Part shown: positions 54,767-64,000 of the stretch, piece after piece
How positions within the stretch are numbered: position 1 is the first letter of the stretch
How the letters are laid out: the number at the start of each line of letters is the position of its first letter
Assembly (NCBI GenBank): GCA_000507305.1
Contig: DF240024.1
Location: forward strand, 79,920-143,919
Source of the DNA: Breviolum minutum Mf 1.05b.01
Taxonomy: Eukaryota > Sar > Dinophyceae > Suessiales > Symbiodiniaceae
Direction: 5' to 3'
DNA length: 64,000 nucleotides
Translations under genes and position numbers: made by a program
The notes under the pieces: generated by a model
Database searches by the model: none
The model's input: the letters and a program-made list of their open reading frames with translations, nothing else
What the model was told of the DNA's origin: nothing

Positions 54767-57700
54767 ATTTCTGAGGCTCTCAGGAGCAAAATCTGCTGTC
54801 ATGCCAGGCCGGCCTAGGAAATTTCCTCATATTGGCTGCCGTCTCTTGCAGCAAGTCATGCTCAAGTCATTGCAACTACATCTATTTTTGGTGCATCCAG
54901 ACAATAACGACATGTGCTTTGTCCTACCTTCCCAAGGCAACCACAACTGAGTCTTTGCTACTTAGTGGCAAGATGAGCTTGGTCACAGGCAAGATGGAAG
55001 ACACATATCTAATTTCTGAGGCTCTGAGGAGCAAAATCTGCTGTCATGCCAGGCCGCCCTCCACATTCATAGAATGTTGAGCTGGGAATTTTCCTCAAAT
55101 TCACTTCCGTTTCATCCCATGAGTCATGCTCAAGTCATTGCAACTACATCTATTTCTGGGGCATCGAGACAATACTGCACACGTGAAATCGTGTTGTTTC
55201 TGCCACAAAGCCTTTTTTCTGTCACGGTTGCAACTATGTCGAAAGTGTTTCAGCCGGTGTGGAAAGTCAAAGTTTCCCAGTCTCTGAAAATTGCCTTGCA
55301 AAACACGTGTTTCTTCCCAAGCCAAAAGAGAGTGGTCTGTGTCCACCACAGATGGATACGATGACATTTCCTGGACGGATTTTTTGTTAGATCCTCCCTC
55401 ATGGTCCCGGCAACCCATCTAGAATGGTGGGGCTCGTATGTTGGCAAAAAAATTAGGCATGGGTGGATTCCGATATGAAAACAAAATAGTTTTGGCTTTA
55501 CAGTGTTTCTTGGAGCACTGTTTGGTAGAAGAGGGTCTGAAATCAAAGTGCTACAGGTTTTGCAACCTTCACTGAGCGTGCTCACACCAGAGGCCATACT
55601 TTGATCCTACAGTACATTTTATCCTTTTGTTTGTGTTCCACACACAAAGGCCATAAACCAAGCTGCGGTAAAATGTTGACAGGCTCTGGAAACAAAGTCC
55701 CGGTAATACAAAAAGGTCTACAATCATAGCCAGGGAGGGTCTACAATGATAGGTGTACCATTTTAGACCTTCAACCTGGTGGCCCTGCAAAACCCCCCAT
55801 TCCAGACTCTTAGTAGTTGCATGGATCAAACCCCTGCGTTTGGTCCACCGAAAGTGCATTAGAAACAGATTGTCTGCCACCCGTCAAAATTGATGGTCTT
55901 GATGTGTTCATCTCAGGTTGCCATCCACATGATATCTTGTATCAACAGACCTTTGCACTTTCAGATCGAAGAGCTGGAGGTACCTACCGTACCTTCACCA
56001 TCTGCTACCGCACAAAAGGCGACAAGTCGTCAGATGGAACAAACAAGGTGCCGAATTGTGTGGATGTCCCCACATCTCCAAGGAGATGTCATGTGTAATT
56101 CATGATCTGAAAGACTTCCATGGCCCTTCTTTGTTTCTGCATAATGGTCGCACGAAATTCCTCCTCTTTGGTCACTCTTGTACCGGGATGCAAGGGAAAC
56201 AAGAAGTTATTTCTTGCAGGGTGTATGCTGATAGATGCCCCACTCTTATTTTTCTTTCGTCATCTGACCCTGGGTTGTTTGATTGTAGATGACTTTTTCA
56301 GGTCGTGATGGTAGTAGATGACCGAAAAACAAACCGTTCGGAAGCAACCAATTTTCGCTCCCGATCCATCCCGACTCTGAAGCCTGGCCATTGTTGTGAT
56401 AGTTCGTATGATTCATTCTTGCCAAGGGTTGGTCCGGATTGGGAGACAAGTAATTGTGGTGATATAAGCCCAGTGGTAAATTCATTCATGCCACTCCTCC
56501 GCCAGGCAATCGATAGAGTACGTCTGATCCCGTGTCATGGGCTTATAATTAGTTTGTCGGATATACATCATCCAACCACCACTGAGTCTTTGCTACTCAG
56601 TGGCAAGATGTATGGAACGTGTTCTGAGTCTCTGAGCAGCAAAAACAACTTTTGGACACAGGAGGGAGGCACCCAGAACGTTGGTGGCAAAACGCATTCA
56701 TATGCCAAGTTGGATAAAAACGAATTGCATTGCACTTCCAATCGTACAAACACTCTCTTATCCTGGAAGAGACATCTGGCGCTTTACTCTGTGATCTTCG
56801 TGGTTTGTGTGGTTCAGCAGCGGCACTTGAAGTTTCATTAGTGTTGCCACACGTTTCAACATGAAAACAATCTTGTTTCTTGTCACCGAGCAAGCGTAAA
56901 ACTTTTACTTTGTAGATCATTTCTCAAAGACCTCATTCAAGTCGTAAAAGTCAATGTTGATGCATCCATTTTGAGAAACGCAGCTTCCTCCCTTCCCAAG
57001 CCAACCACCACTGAATCTTTGCTACTCAGTGGCAAGATGTAAGGCACGTGTTCTGAGTCTCTGAGCAGCAAAAACAACATTTGGACACAAGAGGGAGGCA
57101 CCCAGAACGTTGGTTGCAAGGCGACTTCATATGACAAGTTTGGTATAAATGAATGGCACTGCACTTGCAATTGCGCACACACTCTCTTATCCTGGCATAG
57201 ACATCTGGCGCTTTACTCTGTGATCTTCGTGGTTTGTGTAGTTCAGCAGCGGCACTTGAAGTTTCACTATTGTTGCCACCCGTGTCGACATGAAATCAAT
57301 CTTGTTTCTTGTCACCGAGCAAGCGTAAAACTGTTACTCTGTAGATCATTTCTCAAAGACCTCATTCAAGTCGTAAAAGTCAATGCTGCTCAAGATGTTG
57401 ATGAATCCATTTTGAGAAACGCAGCTTCCTCCCTTCCCAAGCCAACCACCACTGAGTCTTTGCTACTCAGTTTGAGCAAAGGCAATGTCGCAAAACTTAC
57501 TTCTGGAAATGTAATGTGCTCCTACATCCAAGAGTAACAAATTCTTCTTGGTTGCTTACTGGTTTCTGAGGTCCTAAGACAAAATATGTCGTTAAAACTT
57601 CAGCGTGAGGTGATTTTTGGACATGGTAGGTTCCCACATTGATTGTCTGAAAGCTCACAAAAAGCGCCCCGTCTTGGTTGCTTACTGGCAAGATGGAAGA

Positions 57701-60200
57701 CACATATCTAGTTTCCAAGGTCCTAAGAGCAAATTTGTTGTTAAAGCTTCAGCGTTGAGGTGATGTTTGGACATGGTAGGTCCCCACAGTGATTGTTGCC
57801 CAACAAATCCATACGGCAAATTTTGCTGAAAGCTCACAAAAGCGTCCCTTGTCTATGAATTGTGGCAACACTGGCACCTTGTTTGGCCCACCTGGTGTAG
57901 AAAGTCGAATTCTCCAAGTCTCTTAGACTCTCCAAAAAATTCCAAACGCCGCCTTTGAAATCTTCGTACCTACTGGCAAGACGGAAGGCATGCATTTCAT
58001 GGGGAAGCTCTGAGGGAACCTGCCACCAAACTCTATCATTCACTTTCATTTTGGGATCTAGTAGGAAGGCGCTCACACTGTTCATTGCAAAGCGAATTCA
58101 TTTGACAAGTTTGATGAAAATGAATGGCATTGCACTTGCAATCGCACACACTTGTCTTGTATAGCACGAGCTGCATCATGTTGCTGGACTTGTTTGTAAC
58201 TTCACGCTTCCTCCCTTCCCAAGCCAACCACCACTGAGTCTTTGCTACTCGGTGTGAGTAAAGTCGGTAAACGGTGAGCAAAGTCTGGTGTGGGAAGTCT
58301 TTCAGTCTCTCTGTGCTCCCTTCCGCAGCCACCTGCCAGTGAATCCTTGATACTTACAGTACTGGCAAGAAGGAAGAGAATATATGTTGCTGCTTAACTT
58401 TTCAGGCTCGAACTCTGTGCTGAAGAAGGCCGGACCCTTCCGGCAACTACGTTCCGGCAACAGCGAAAAATGCCACGTCTGAGTCTGAACATGTCAGAGA
58501 GGCACATCTGGGTCATACTGTGCTAGCATCATCTAGGTTTCAAGAATAGAGGTGCTATAGAGCAATGAGGCTGTGACAACTAGCGACAAGACAGTGGGGA
58601 CCGCTGCAAAAGAAGATTACCACAAAACGTGAATGTTGGCCGGTGTGAAATCTGGTGGACAAGCACACCATCCCACAAATTTGCTGTCGGAAGAGTGTGG
58701 AAATGCAAATGATCTGTTCAAGCATGTTGTAAAATTGGAGTTGTTCATCCAGTTGGCAGCTAGATCTGCAACAACACCTCTTTGACACTTGGGTTGTTTC
58801 AGCGCAGAATCAAATATATGTTACGGTATGCACATGTCATATATGTATTGATATGGTGGCATCCTGCAATCTGCAACATGCTGCAGTCTGTTTCGAAGCA
58901 GAACATCAATGCATTTGTTGCCATCTATGTAGTGACGGGTTGGGCTTTAGCTGTGAAAAGTCAATGCCACTGATCACATGTGTGCAAGCTCCGATGCCCA
59001 GACTCCTTTTGTTCGCAAAGCATCCGTCACTAAGTCTAGATTCCTTGCTGGTGAAAGGCGCAAACAAACGTGTGTATTCATGCATATGTAAATATCATTA
59101 TATACATAGTTTTCGAGGTTCTGTGATATGAACGTTGTTGTCAAACTTTAGCGTTGAGTTTTTGTGTTGGCCCCCTTTTGCAGAGACAGGAGTCCACCCA
59201 TTTATGCAGTGTCACAACTCCCTCCTGTTGTGAGAACCTTGGGTCCAACGACTACCGTGGCACATCCATGTACATGCATCTGGAATCCCAAAGCCTTTTT
59301 GCCAAACGTGCAGAACATTGCAGAACAGTGGCACAAGGCTTGATTGCCTTTAGACCAATGACACCCTCGAGTTTTTTTTTTTGTTCCACCGTCCAATGCG
59401 ACCATCCGAGGTTTTGGTGGGAAAGAACCTCTGACAAACGTCGTGTGTGGCAAACTCTTGGAAGCTCAGGTGATACTCTTTGGGTTCGGATTTTTTTTTC
59501 CGTCGGAAATCCTGTCAAGACCTTAAAAGTTTAAGAAGTCATGGGAATTTCCCAGATCTTTATTTTTTCAGCAAGTGGACCTATTCTCAATTCTTTTCGC
59601 TCATCTGAATTTGTGTTATCATCACATCTCACTATGGAGAAGTTCCGATGCTCAGACTCTTTTTGTTCACAGTCACAATCCGTCACTAATTCCAGGAAAC
59701 CCTCTGGTGAAAGGCGCAGGTCCAAACGCGCCGTTATTTATGCAAAAAAATGTGTGTATACATAGTTTCCGAGGTTTTGTGATATGAAATCTGTTAACAA
59801 ACTTCAGCGTCGAGTTTTTGGGTGTACCTGTTTACATAAACAACAACCCCCTCCCGTTGTGAAAGCCCAACCGAAACAAAAGGAATTGTAAACTTCGGGT
59901 CCAACGCCACGTCCATGTCAGTACATGCATCTGCAATCGCAAAGCCTTCTTGCGATCTCTGAAGTCTGTATGATCGATCTCTATAAATGCAAATTGGAGG
60001 AAGTTGCCAAACCGAAGGGCAAAGGCCCAAACTTCCTTGAAGAACTACGAATCGATCGGGTTGAAGTAGGCCTACCTCCCACAGAACCCTTCCATACTGA
60101 CCAAGATTTTAATTTTTGCTCGATTAAAAGGATTCTTAAACCTCGTAGCACGTCCAGGACTACATACATCTGCTATCCCAAATTTTTTTTGCCAACCTTG
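54767..60200. repeat. Decayed tandem array with a hairpin box
   Basis: Related units, first about 250 bp (54,767 and 55,017), then about 430 bp (56,577, 57,006, 57,447), then more diverged to about 60.2 kb. A recurring box forms a perfect 8-bp stem in its best copy (CCACTGAG-TCTTTGCTA-CTCAGTGG). Other shared boxes include GCACTTGCAATCG and CTCTCTTATCCTGG. Confidence 0.7.
55385..55860. repeat. Dispersed repeat, copy 2
   Basis: Matches 51,395-51,872. The two copies flank the 383-bp array and may mark a larger duplication or a mobile element. Confidence 0.9.
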
Positions 60201-60565
60201 CAGAATATTGCACAGTGCTACAAGGCCTGATTGGCTTCAGCCCAATCACACCTTCGATTTCTGCCACAACATGTGGTTCTGGGGGAAAGTTACTTTCGGT
60301 TCGTCTTTTGATAGATGAACGCATAGCAAAGATATGGCAATTGGCAATTGGCAAAAGCGGCAGAATTTTCGAAACACTTGCTTTCGGTGCCATGACTCTC
60401 AGGACACGCATTTCGGCTCATGTAGTTAGGAATCAGGAATCTGGAAATCGGTACAACCTGCGCTCACTGTCAAGCTGCTCCGGTTGCTCCACTGGCTCAT
60501 GGTGGCTGCACTGAATTTGCTGCAAAAAATTGCGGGAACTCAATCCTCTTAATCCAATTTCCGGT

Positions 60566-60785
60566 CTAGATCACGGGTAGCCAAGCAAGCACCTCTGCCA
60601 TGCTGAATTGGGTGCGAACCTGAGGCTGTGCGGGAACACTGACTGGATCACACTGCTTGGATCTTGGGTCTTCTTGGACACACAAATTCATGTTGCCATA
60701 AGACATGTTGGGATTGCTAATTACAAGTAGGTTCTCAATGATGAAAGGCTTGTTCCCAGCTCTAAAGTACAAGTAGATACGCAAT
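60566..60785 (-). CDS. Membrane protein gene, last exon
   Basis: It follows a good acceptor (TTAGTTTTTTAG) and reads LRIYLYFRAGNKPFIIENLL, then a polar stretch with LCVQEDPRSKQCDP, ending TAG at 60,566. The last few codons could instead be intron if the GT at CTACCC|GTGATC is a donor. Confidence 0.6.
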
Positions 60786-63031
60786 CTAAAAAACTAAGAA
60801 AATACCATTTTGAAATTGAAAATTTTGATGCCGTCCCATGTACAAATGCAGAAAATATGATCGAAATAGACTTGAAGAAAATATTAGGGAAACCTTATAC
60901 AATCTCAAAATAATAACTGCAGAACCTTGTAAAACAAAAAATCGGTCAAATTTAGTGACATCCAAACCCGAAAGTTCTCTCAAACACTGCCAAACTTGTC
61001 TGTTGTGCCTGGACCAAGTTCAAACACTTCTTGGTGACGGCGCAGGTTTGCAGGGTTACAAATTCTAAACAAATGTTTAAATTCAGCAAGACAAGACCGT
61101 ATGGAAATGTTTGAACAATTTTTTTTCGACTTCGAGTCCTCCACTCATTATTTTTGAGCATCCAAGAATTGGAGCGGTAAAACCTTCCAAAAAGCACAAA
61201 CAGCTCTGAATGTATCAAGAATTCCTACAAAAACAATGTCGTTGATGAGATTGGATGCTCCTTCAGGATTGTTTTTGTTATCAAAGGTTCCTGTGTTGAA
61301 TTGTGAAAAAACACATTTGGACGCGCAAAATCAACCAATTTTGTTAGTACATCTATAGGATAGAACAGAAGGCGTGTGAAAATACAATTATATGAGTATC
61401 TATTTGTTTATATAATCTATCATGTATATCATGCAATTATATCTCTATTTATATCGATATTCATATTTATCTTCGTATCTCAAAATGACAAGAAAGGAAA
61501 AAAATGTGGTTTCCATAAACAAAATGCGTATTTTGCCATTTTGCTTTTAATTGTTTTCAAACAAAAAAATGTCAATGGGAAATCATCAAATACCTTCCTG
61601 CTGTTTCGTCGAGTTAATACATCATGCGAAATTCAAACGTTTCGCTTCGCGAGAAGATCTGGATCCCTGTAACCTTTTCTCATTTGAAAGAGGATCTAAG
61701 CTCCCAACCGACGTCATGGTGGAAGTTGACGTAAAGTTGAACCAAAATGGCTGAGATAGAAACTCTAGACACTGAATCCATTCAGATCTAAACTCTGTGA
61801 GTCTGGAGTTTGTGATGACAATTTCCTCGGTGATTTTGTCCATTTCATAGCAAGAACGGACAACATCCAGGGCAGGCGGCTCAGTCTTTGGACTTCTCTA
61901 GGGGATGCACAAATGCACCTCTTTGTTGAAATGGTCACCGTGGCAATATCTTAGAGGTCAAAGGGGTCACCAATGGCAGTATCCTTTCCAATAAAATTAA
62001 CATTGCTCGAAAACATGACGAAACGAAACAAGGGTGGTTTGGGCTCCGTATGTCAACAAGAGAGTGTTCAAAAACATTCAGTTTTCCATGTCAACGAAAA
62101 AAAGTGCGGAAAAAATCAAGGCTGTTGTTTGCATGCCACAAATGGCAAGAAAAACTGTAAGTTTGTAACCTGCACGCCAAATCAGAAGCAAAACCAAGAA
62201 TCCAATGTAGTCCACGCAGCCATCGGATGCAATGTCGGCCATGACCATGTCAACAAAAAGGAAGTTTCCCGAACAGAGCCTGAAAACAAATGTACCTTGT
62301 CTGATGTGATGCACCTACATCAAAAATTACATATGATGTGGTTTGACTTGTGGTCTCCCTTCCATCATTCAAGCAGAATCAAAATAGTTCTTCAACCGAC
62401 CTTTTGAACAATGATAAATGTCAAGTCAAAACCAGTCAAAAGCATGGCAGGTAAACTTTGGCTGCATGGCACGAAGGCGCGAACGGGGCAACCTGGTCGA
62501 GATGACCACCAGGCCACAATTATCAAAAGGGCTTGAAATTTCCAATATGAACGACTTCGCAAAGAATTTTTTTTGAACATCGCAGAGAAAAGAATGGAAG
62601 AGAAAAGAACACCATAATTGGAAAAGTGAAAGTAGAAAGTAAACTTGAAGAATCACAGAAGCTGCTGAATGTTTTTTTTTGCGCACTAGCCGATCGGGCA
62701 CGGAGCCTTGTCGGTCATAGGTTCTCTTGTGTGTGAAGAGTCCTTGCATTGATTAGCAAAAGTTCCAGGTACTGCTGGCCCAAAAACCAACCAACAGAGA
62801 CACAGAAGTAGCCAGGAAACTAGGTGAAAAGGTGAAACATAAGTTGTCAAAGATGGCATGCAGCCCTCCGGGGGCAAGAAAAACCTTTCTATAGCTCTTT
62901 GCACTCAGCCGTTCTTCTCAAAGAAACAGAAACTTCCCGAGGAATCCTTCTTCCAAGATGCCAAAGATGACATCAGATCCAAGTGCCAAATACACCCAAA
63001 CTGATAAAAGCTGATCACACATCTGTTGCAC
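60566..63031 (-). CDS. Multi-pass membrane protein gene, at least seven exons
   Basis: Exons: 63,031-62,934; 62,884 to about 62,790; 62,531-62,433; 62,279-62,195; 61,885 to about 61,650; 61,260-61,184; possibly one or two at 61,050-60,800; and 60,785-60,566 (TAG). The first six agree in phase at every junction, using GT and one GC donor. Hydrophobic segments in order: LLSVWVYLALGSDVIFGIL, SWLLLCLCWLVFG, CVDYIGFL, and INDIVFVGILDTFRAVCAF. The tail is polar with two Cys. No signature identifies the family; a channel or transporter is possible. The start codon was not found. Confidence 0.6.
61184..61260 (-). CDS. Membrane protein gene, hydrophobic exon
   Basis: It follows CCTGAAG and reads ASNLINDIVFVGILDTFRAV then CAFWK, ending at AAG|GTTTTACC. 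Likely one membrane helix. Confidence 0.65.
61650..61885 (-). CDS. Membrane protein gene, large polar exon
   Basis: It follows GTCCAAAG and reads TEPPALDVVRSCYEMDKITE and onward through TNSRLTEFRSEWIQCLEF. The 3' end is approximate. Confidence 0.6.
62195..62279 (-). CDS. Membrane protein gene, exon
   Basis: It follows TTTTCAG, reads LCSGNFLFVDMVMADIASDG then CVDYIGFL, and ends TTG|GTTTTGC. Phase 2 in, phase 0 out. Confidence 0.65.
62433..62531 (-). CDS. Membrane protein gene, exon with basic cluster
   Basis: PFDNCGLVVISTRLPRSRLR then AMQPKFTCHAFDW, between TTTCAAG and GACTG|GTTTTG. The basic cluster (R..R.R.R) next to a hydrophobic segment recalls a voltage-sensor S4 but is too short to call. 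Confidence 0.6.
62790..63031 (-). CDS. Membrane protein gene, first two exons found
   Basis: 63,031-62,934 (VQQMCDQLLSVWVYLALGSD, then VIFGILEEGFLG) and 62,884 onward (FFLPPEGCMPSLTTYVSPFH, then LVSWLLLCLCWLVF), joined across a 49-nt GT-AG intron. The second exon leaves at a likely GC donor. Confidence 0.6.
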
Positions 63032-63795
63032 CTTCCAACAACAGTCAGCAAGGTTTTTTTTGCTGTGCACTGCTTGCGTGCCACGAAGGTCGCGGGCGGA
63101 GCCCTTCAGTCAGCGAAATAGGTGAAAAACCGGACTTCCTAACTTTTCAGTGAATTGCAAAAACATTCAACAAATTAAGCAACAATGCAAACAAACTAAT
63201 TAACGCCGAGGTCGAGTTGGGTCAGAGACCGAGAACCTGCGGATACAGTCGATTAATGGCGCCGTACCCGTCCGTTGCACAAGTGTCATGGGGGTTTCGC
63301 GGAGATGCATTGGTACGGGTACTCAACGCAATCGACGTAGTGATCAACTCATAACTGTAACTTAGAAACCATGAGACGGCAACAGAAGTCGGGTGAGACA
63401 ACGGCCAAGGCGTGCTACCGCGTGCCTGTTGGTTGGAGAGCGCGAGCAACTTGACCAACCCAGGACTTGGTGAAACAAGTGAAACTTCCCGTCGCAGCCA
63501 CCTCAGAATCCTCTCAGCTTCCTCTCAGTAGTTCTTCTCCAGGATGTAGTGAGGCCCAGCCAGACAACAAGTGGAGGAGCACCAAGAGGTGTCGGAGTAG
63601 AAGCACAGCCAGTAAGCCGACTAAGCGAGGAGATCCGGGGATGGATGGGAACGAGGTGAACGTCGTCAAGAATGAGGAACAGAAGTAGGAACCCAGCCAG
63701 CAAGGATTTCAGTAAATTTCGCGAGAAGGCCAAAGGAACCCTTACTGATGGGGCCCTAGCTCTCTTCAACAGACTTGGATGGGGTAGATCTTTCC
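63032..63795. other. GC-richer region, no supported gene
   Basis: Composition changes around 63.05 kb. A plus-strand Ser/Arg/Lys-rich open stretch (63,467-63,688) and a minus-strand one (63,222-63,458) are open but unsupported. It could be the edge of a retroelement or the 5' part of another gene. Confidence 0.3.
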
Positions 63796-64000
63796 ATGGC
63801 GACCGGCGGAGAACCAGAAGATAGGGAGATCGCTTTGGATCTGAATCACTTATGGATTCATCGCGGCGGGCCGACCCAGGGTAGCAAGAGTTGGAGGGTT
63901 CTCTGGATGGTGGAGACGAGGTTGGGTTGGTGCGAGAGGGGGGCGCTCCGCCATGGACGGGCACCTGTGCTGATAGATGGAGATGACGCAAGAGGGGGGG
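63796..64000 (+). CDS. Open frame running off the right end
   Basis: The ATG in a CCATGGC context opens MATGGEPEDREIALDLNHLW, then continues in frame to the last base of the window. It is preceded in frame by a TAG at 63,757. The minus strand is also open here, so the coding strand is uncertain. Confidence 0.25.
   Translation, partial: MATGGEPEDREIALDLNHLWIHRGGPTQGSKSWRVLWMVETRLGWCERGALRHGRAPVLIDGDDARGG

Overview
The window is nuclear DNA of a eukaryote, most likely a dinoflagellate (Symbiodiniaceae or a relative; genus not resolved). The reasons are: coding sequence split into short exons that join in phase; GC and probable GA 5' splice sites beside GT; short direct repeats at the two ends of several introns; every well-supported exon on the minus strand; and heavy loading with tandem repeats and small hairpin elements. 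I found no rRNA, tRNA, CRISPR array or bacterial-type operon.

Positions 1-23.6 kb are the genic part, read right to left. I could join exons by phase into: (i) an EF-hand gene, 23,607-16,373, with about 20 exons; (ii) a short partial gene, 15,769-14,890; (iii) a gene of unknown function ending at 8,804, traced upstream to about 13.3 kb; (iv) a six-exon cysteine-rich gene, 8,561-4,924, predicted at 434 residues; and (v) two joined exons of a further gene at 3.0-3.4 kb. Introns and flanks carry at least ten families of roughly 80-170 bp inverted-repeat elements. In at least one intron (13,146-13,255) the element is almost the whole intron and its end supplies the 5' splice site. This is the behaviour of introners, meaning mobile elements that create introns, and it is the most interesting system here.

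Positions 23.6-45.4 kb are a tandem segmental duplication in the order A-B-C / A'-B'-C'. B is a satellite array with a monomer of about 295 bp (roughly 33 copies over both arms). A and C are low-copy flanks of about 1.4 and 1 kb. A 12-bp minisatellite and a 40-bp tandem repeat sit at the junction, and an 864-base assembly gap lies in the second arm. One hairpin element is present in A and absent from A', which gives a filled and an empty site.

Positions 45.4-60.5 kb hold no exon that I can support well. They contain an exact 383-bp tandem repeat, a duplicated segment of about 480 bp on either side of it, and a decayed array of about 430-bp units. Positions 60.5-63.0 kb hold a minus-strand gene for a multi-pass membrane protein. 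The last 0.8 kb is GC-richer and has an open frame running off the end.

Protein functions are mostly unknown to me. Only the EF-hand, the cysteine-pair modules and the membrane segments are recognised, and splice sites are inferred from sequence and phase, not from transcripts.
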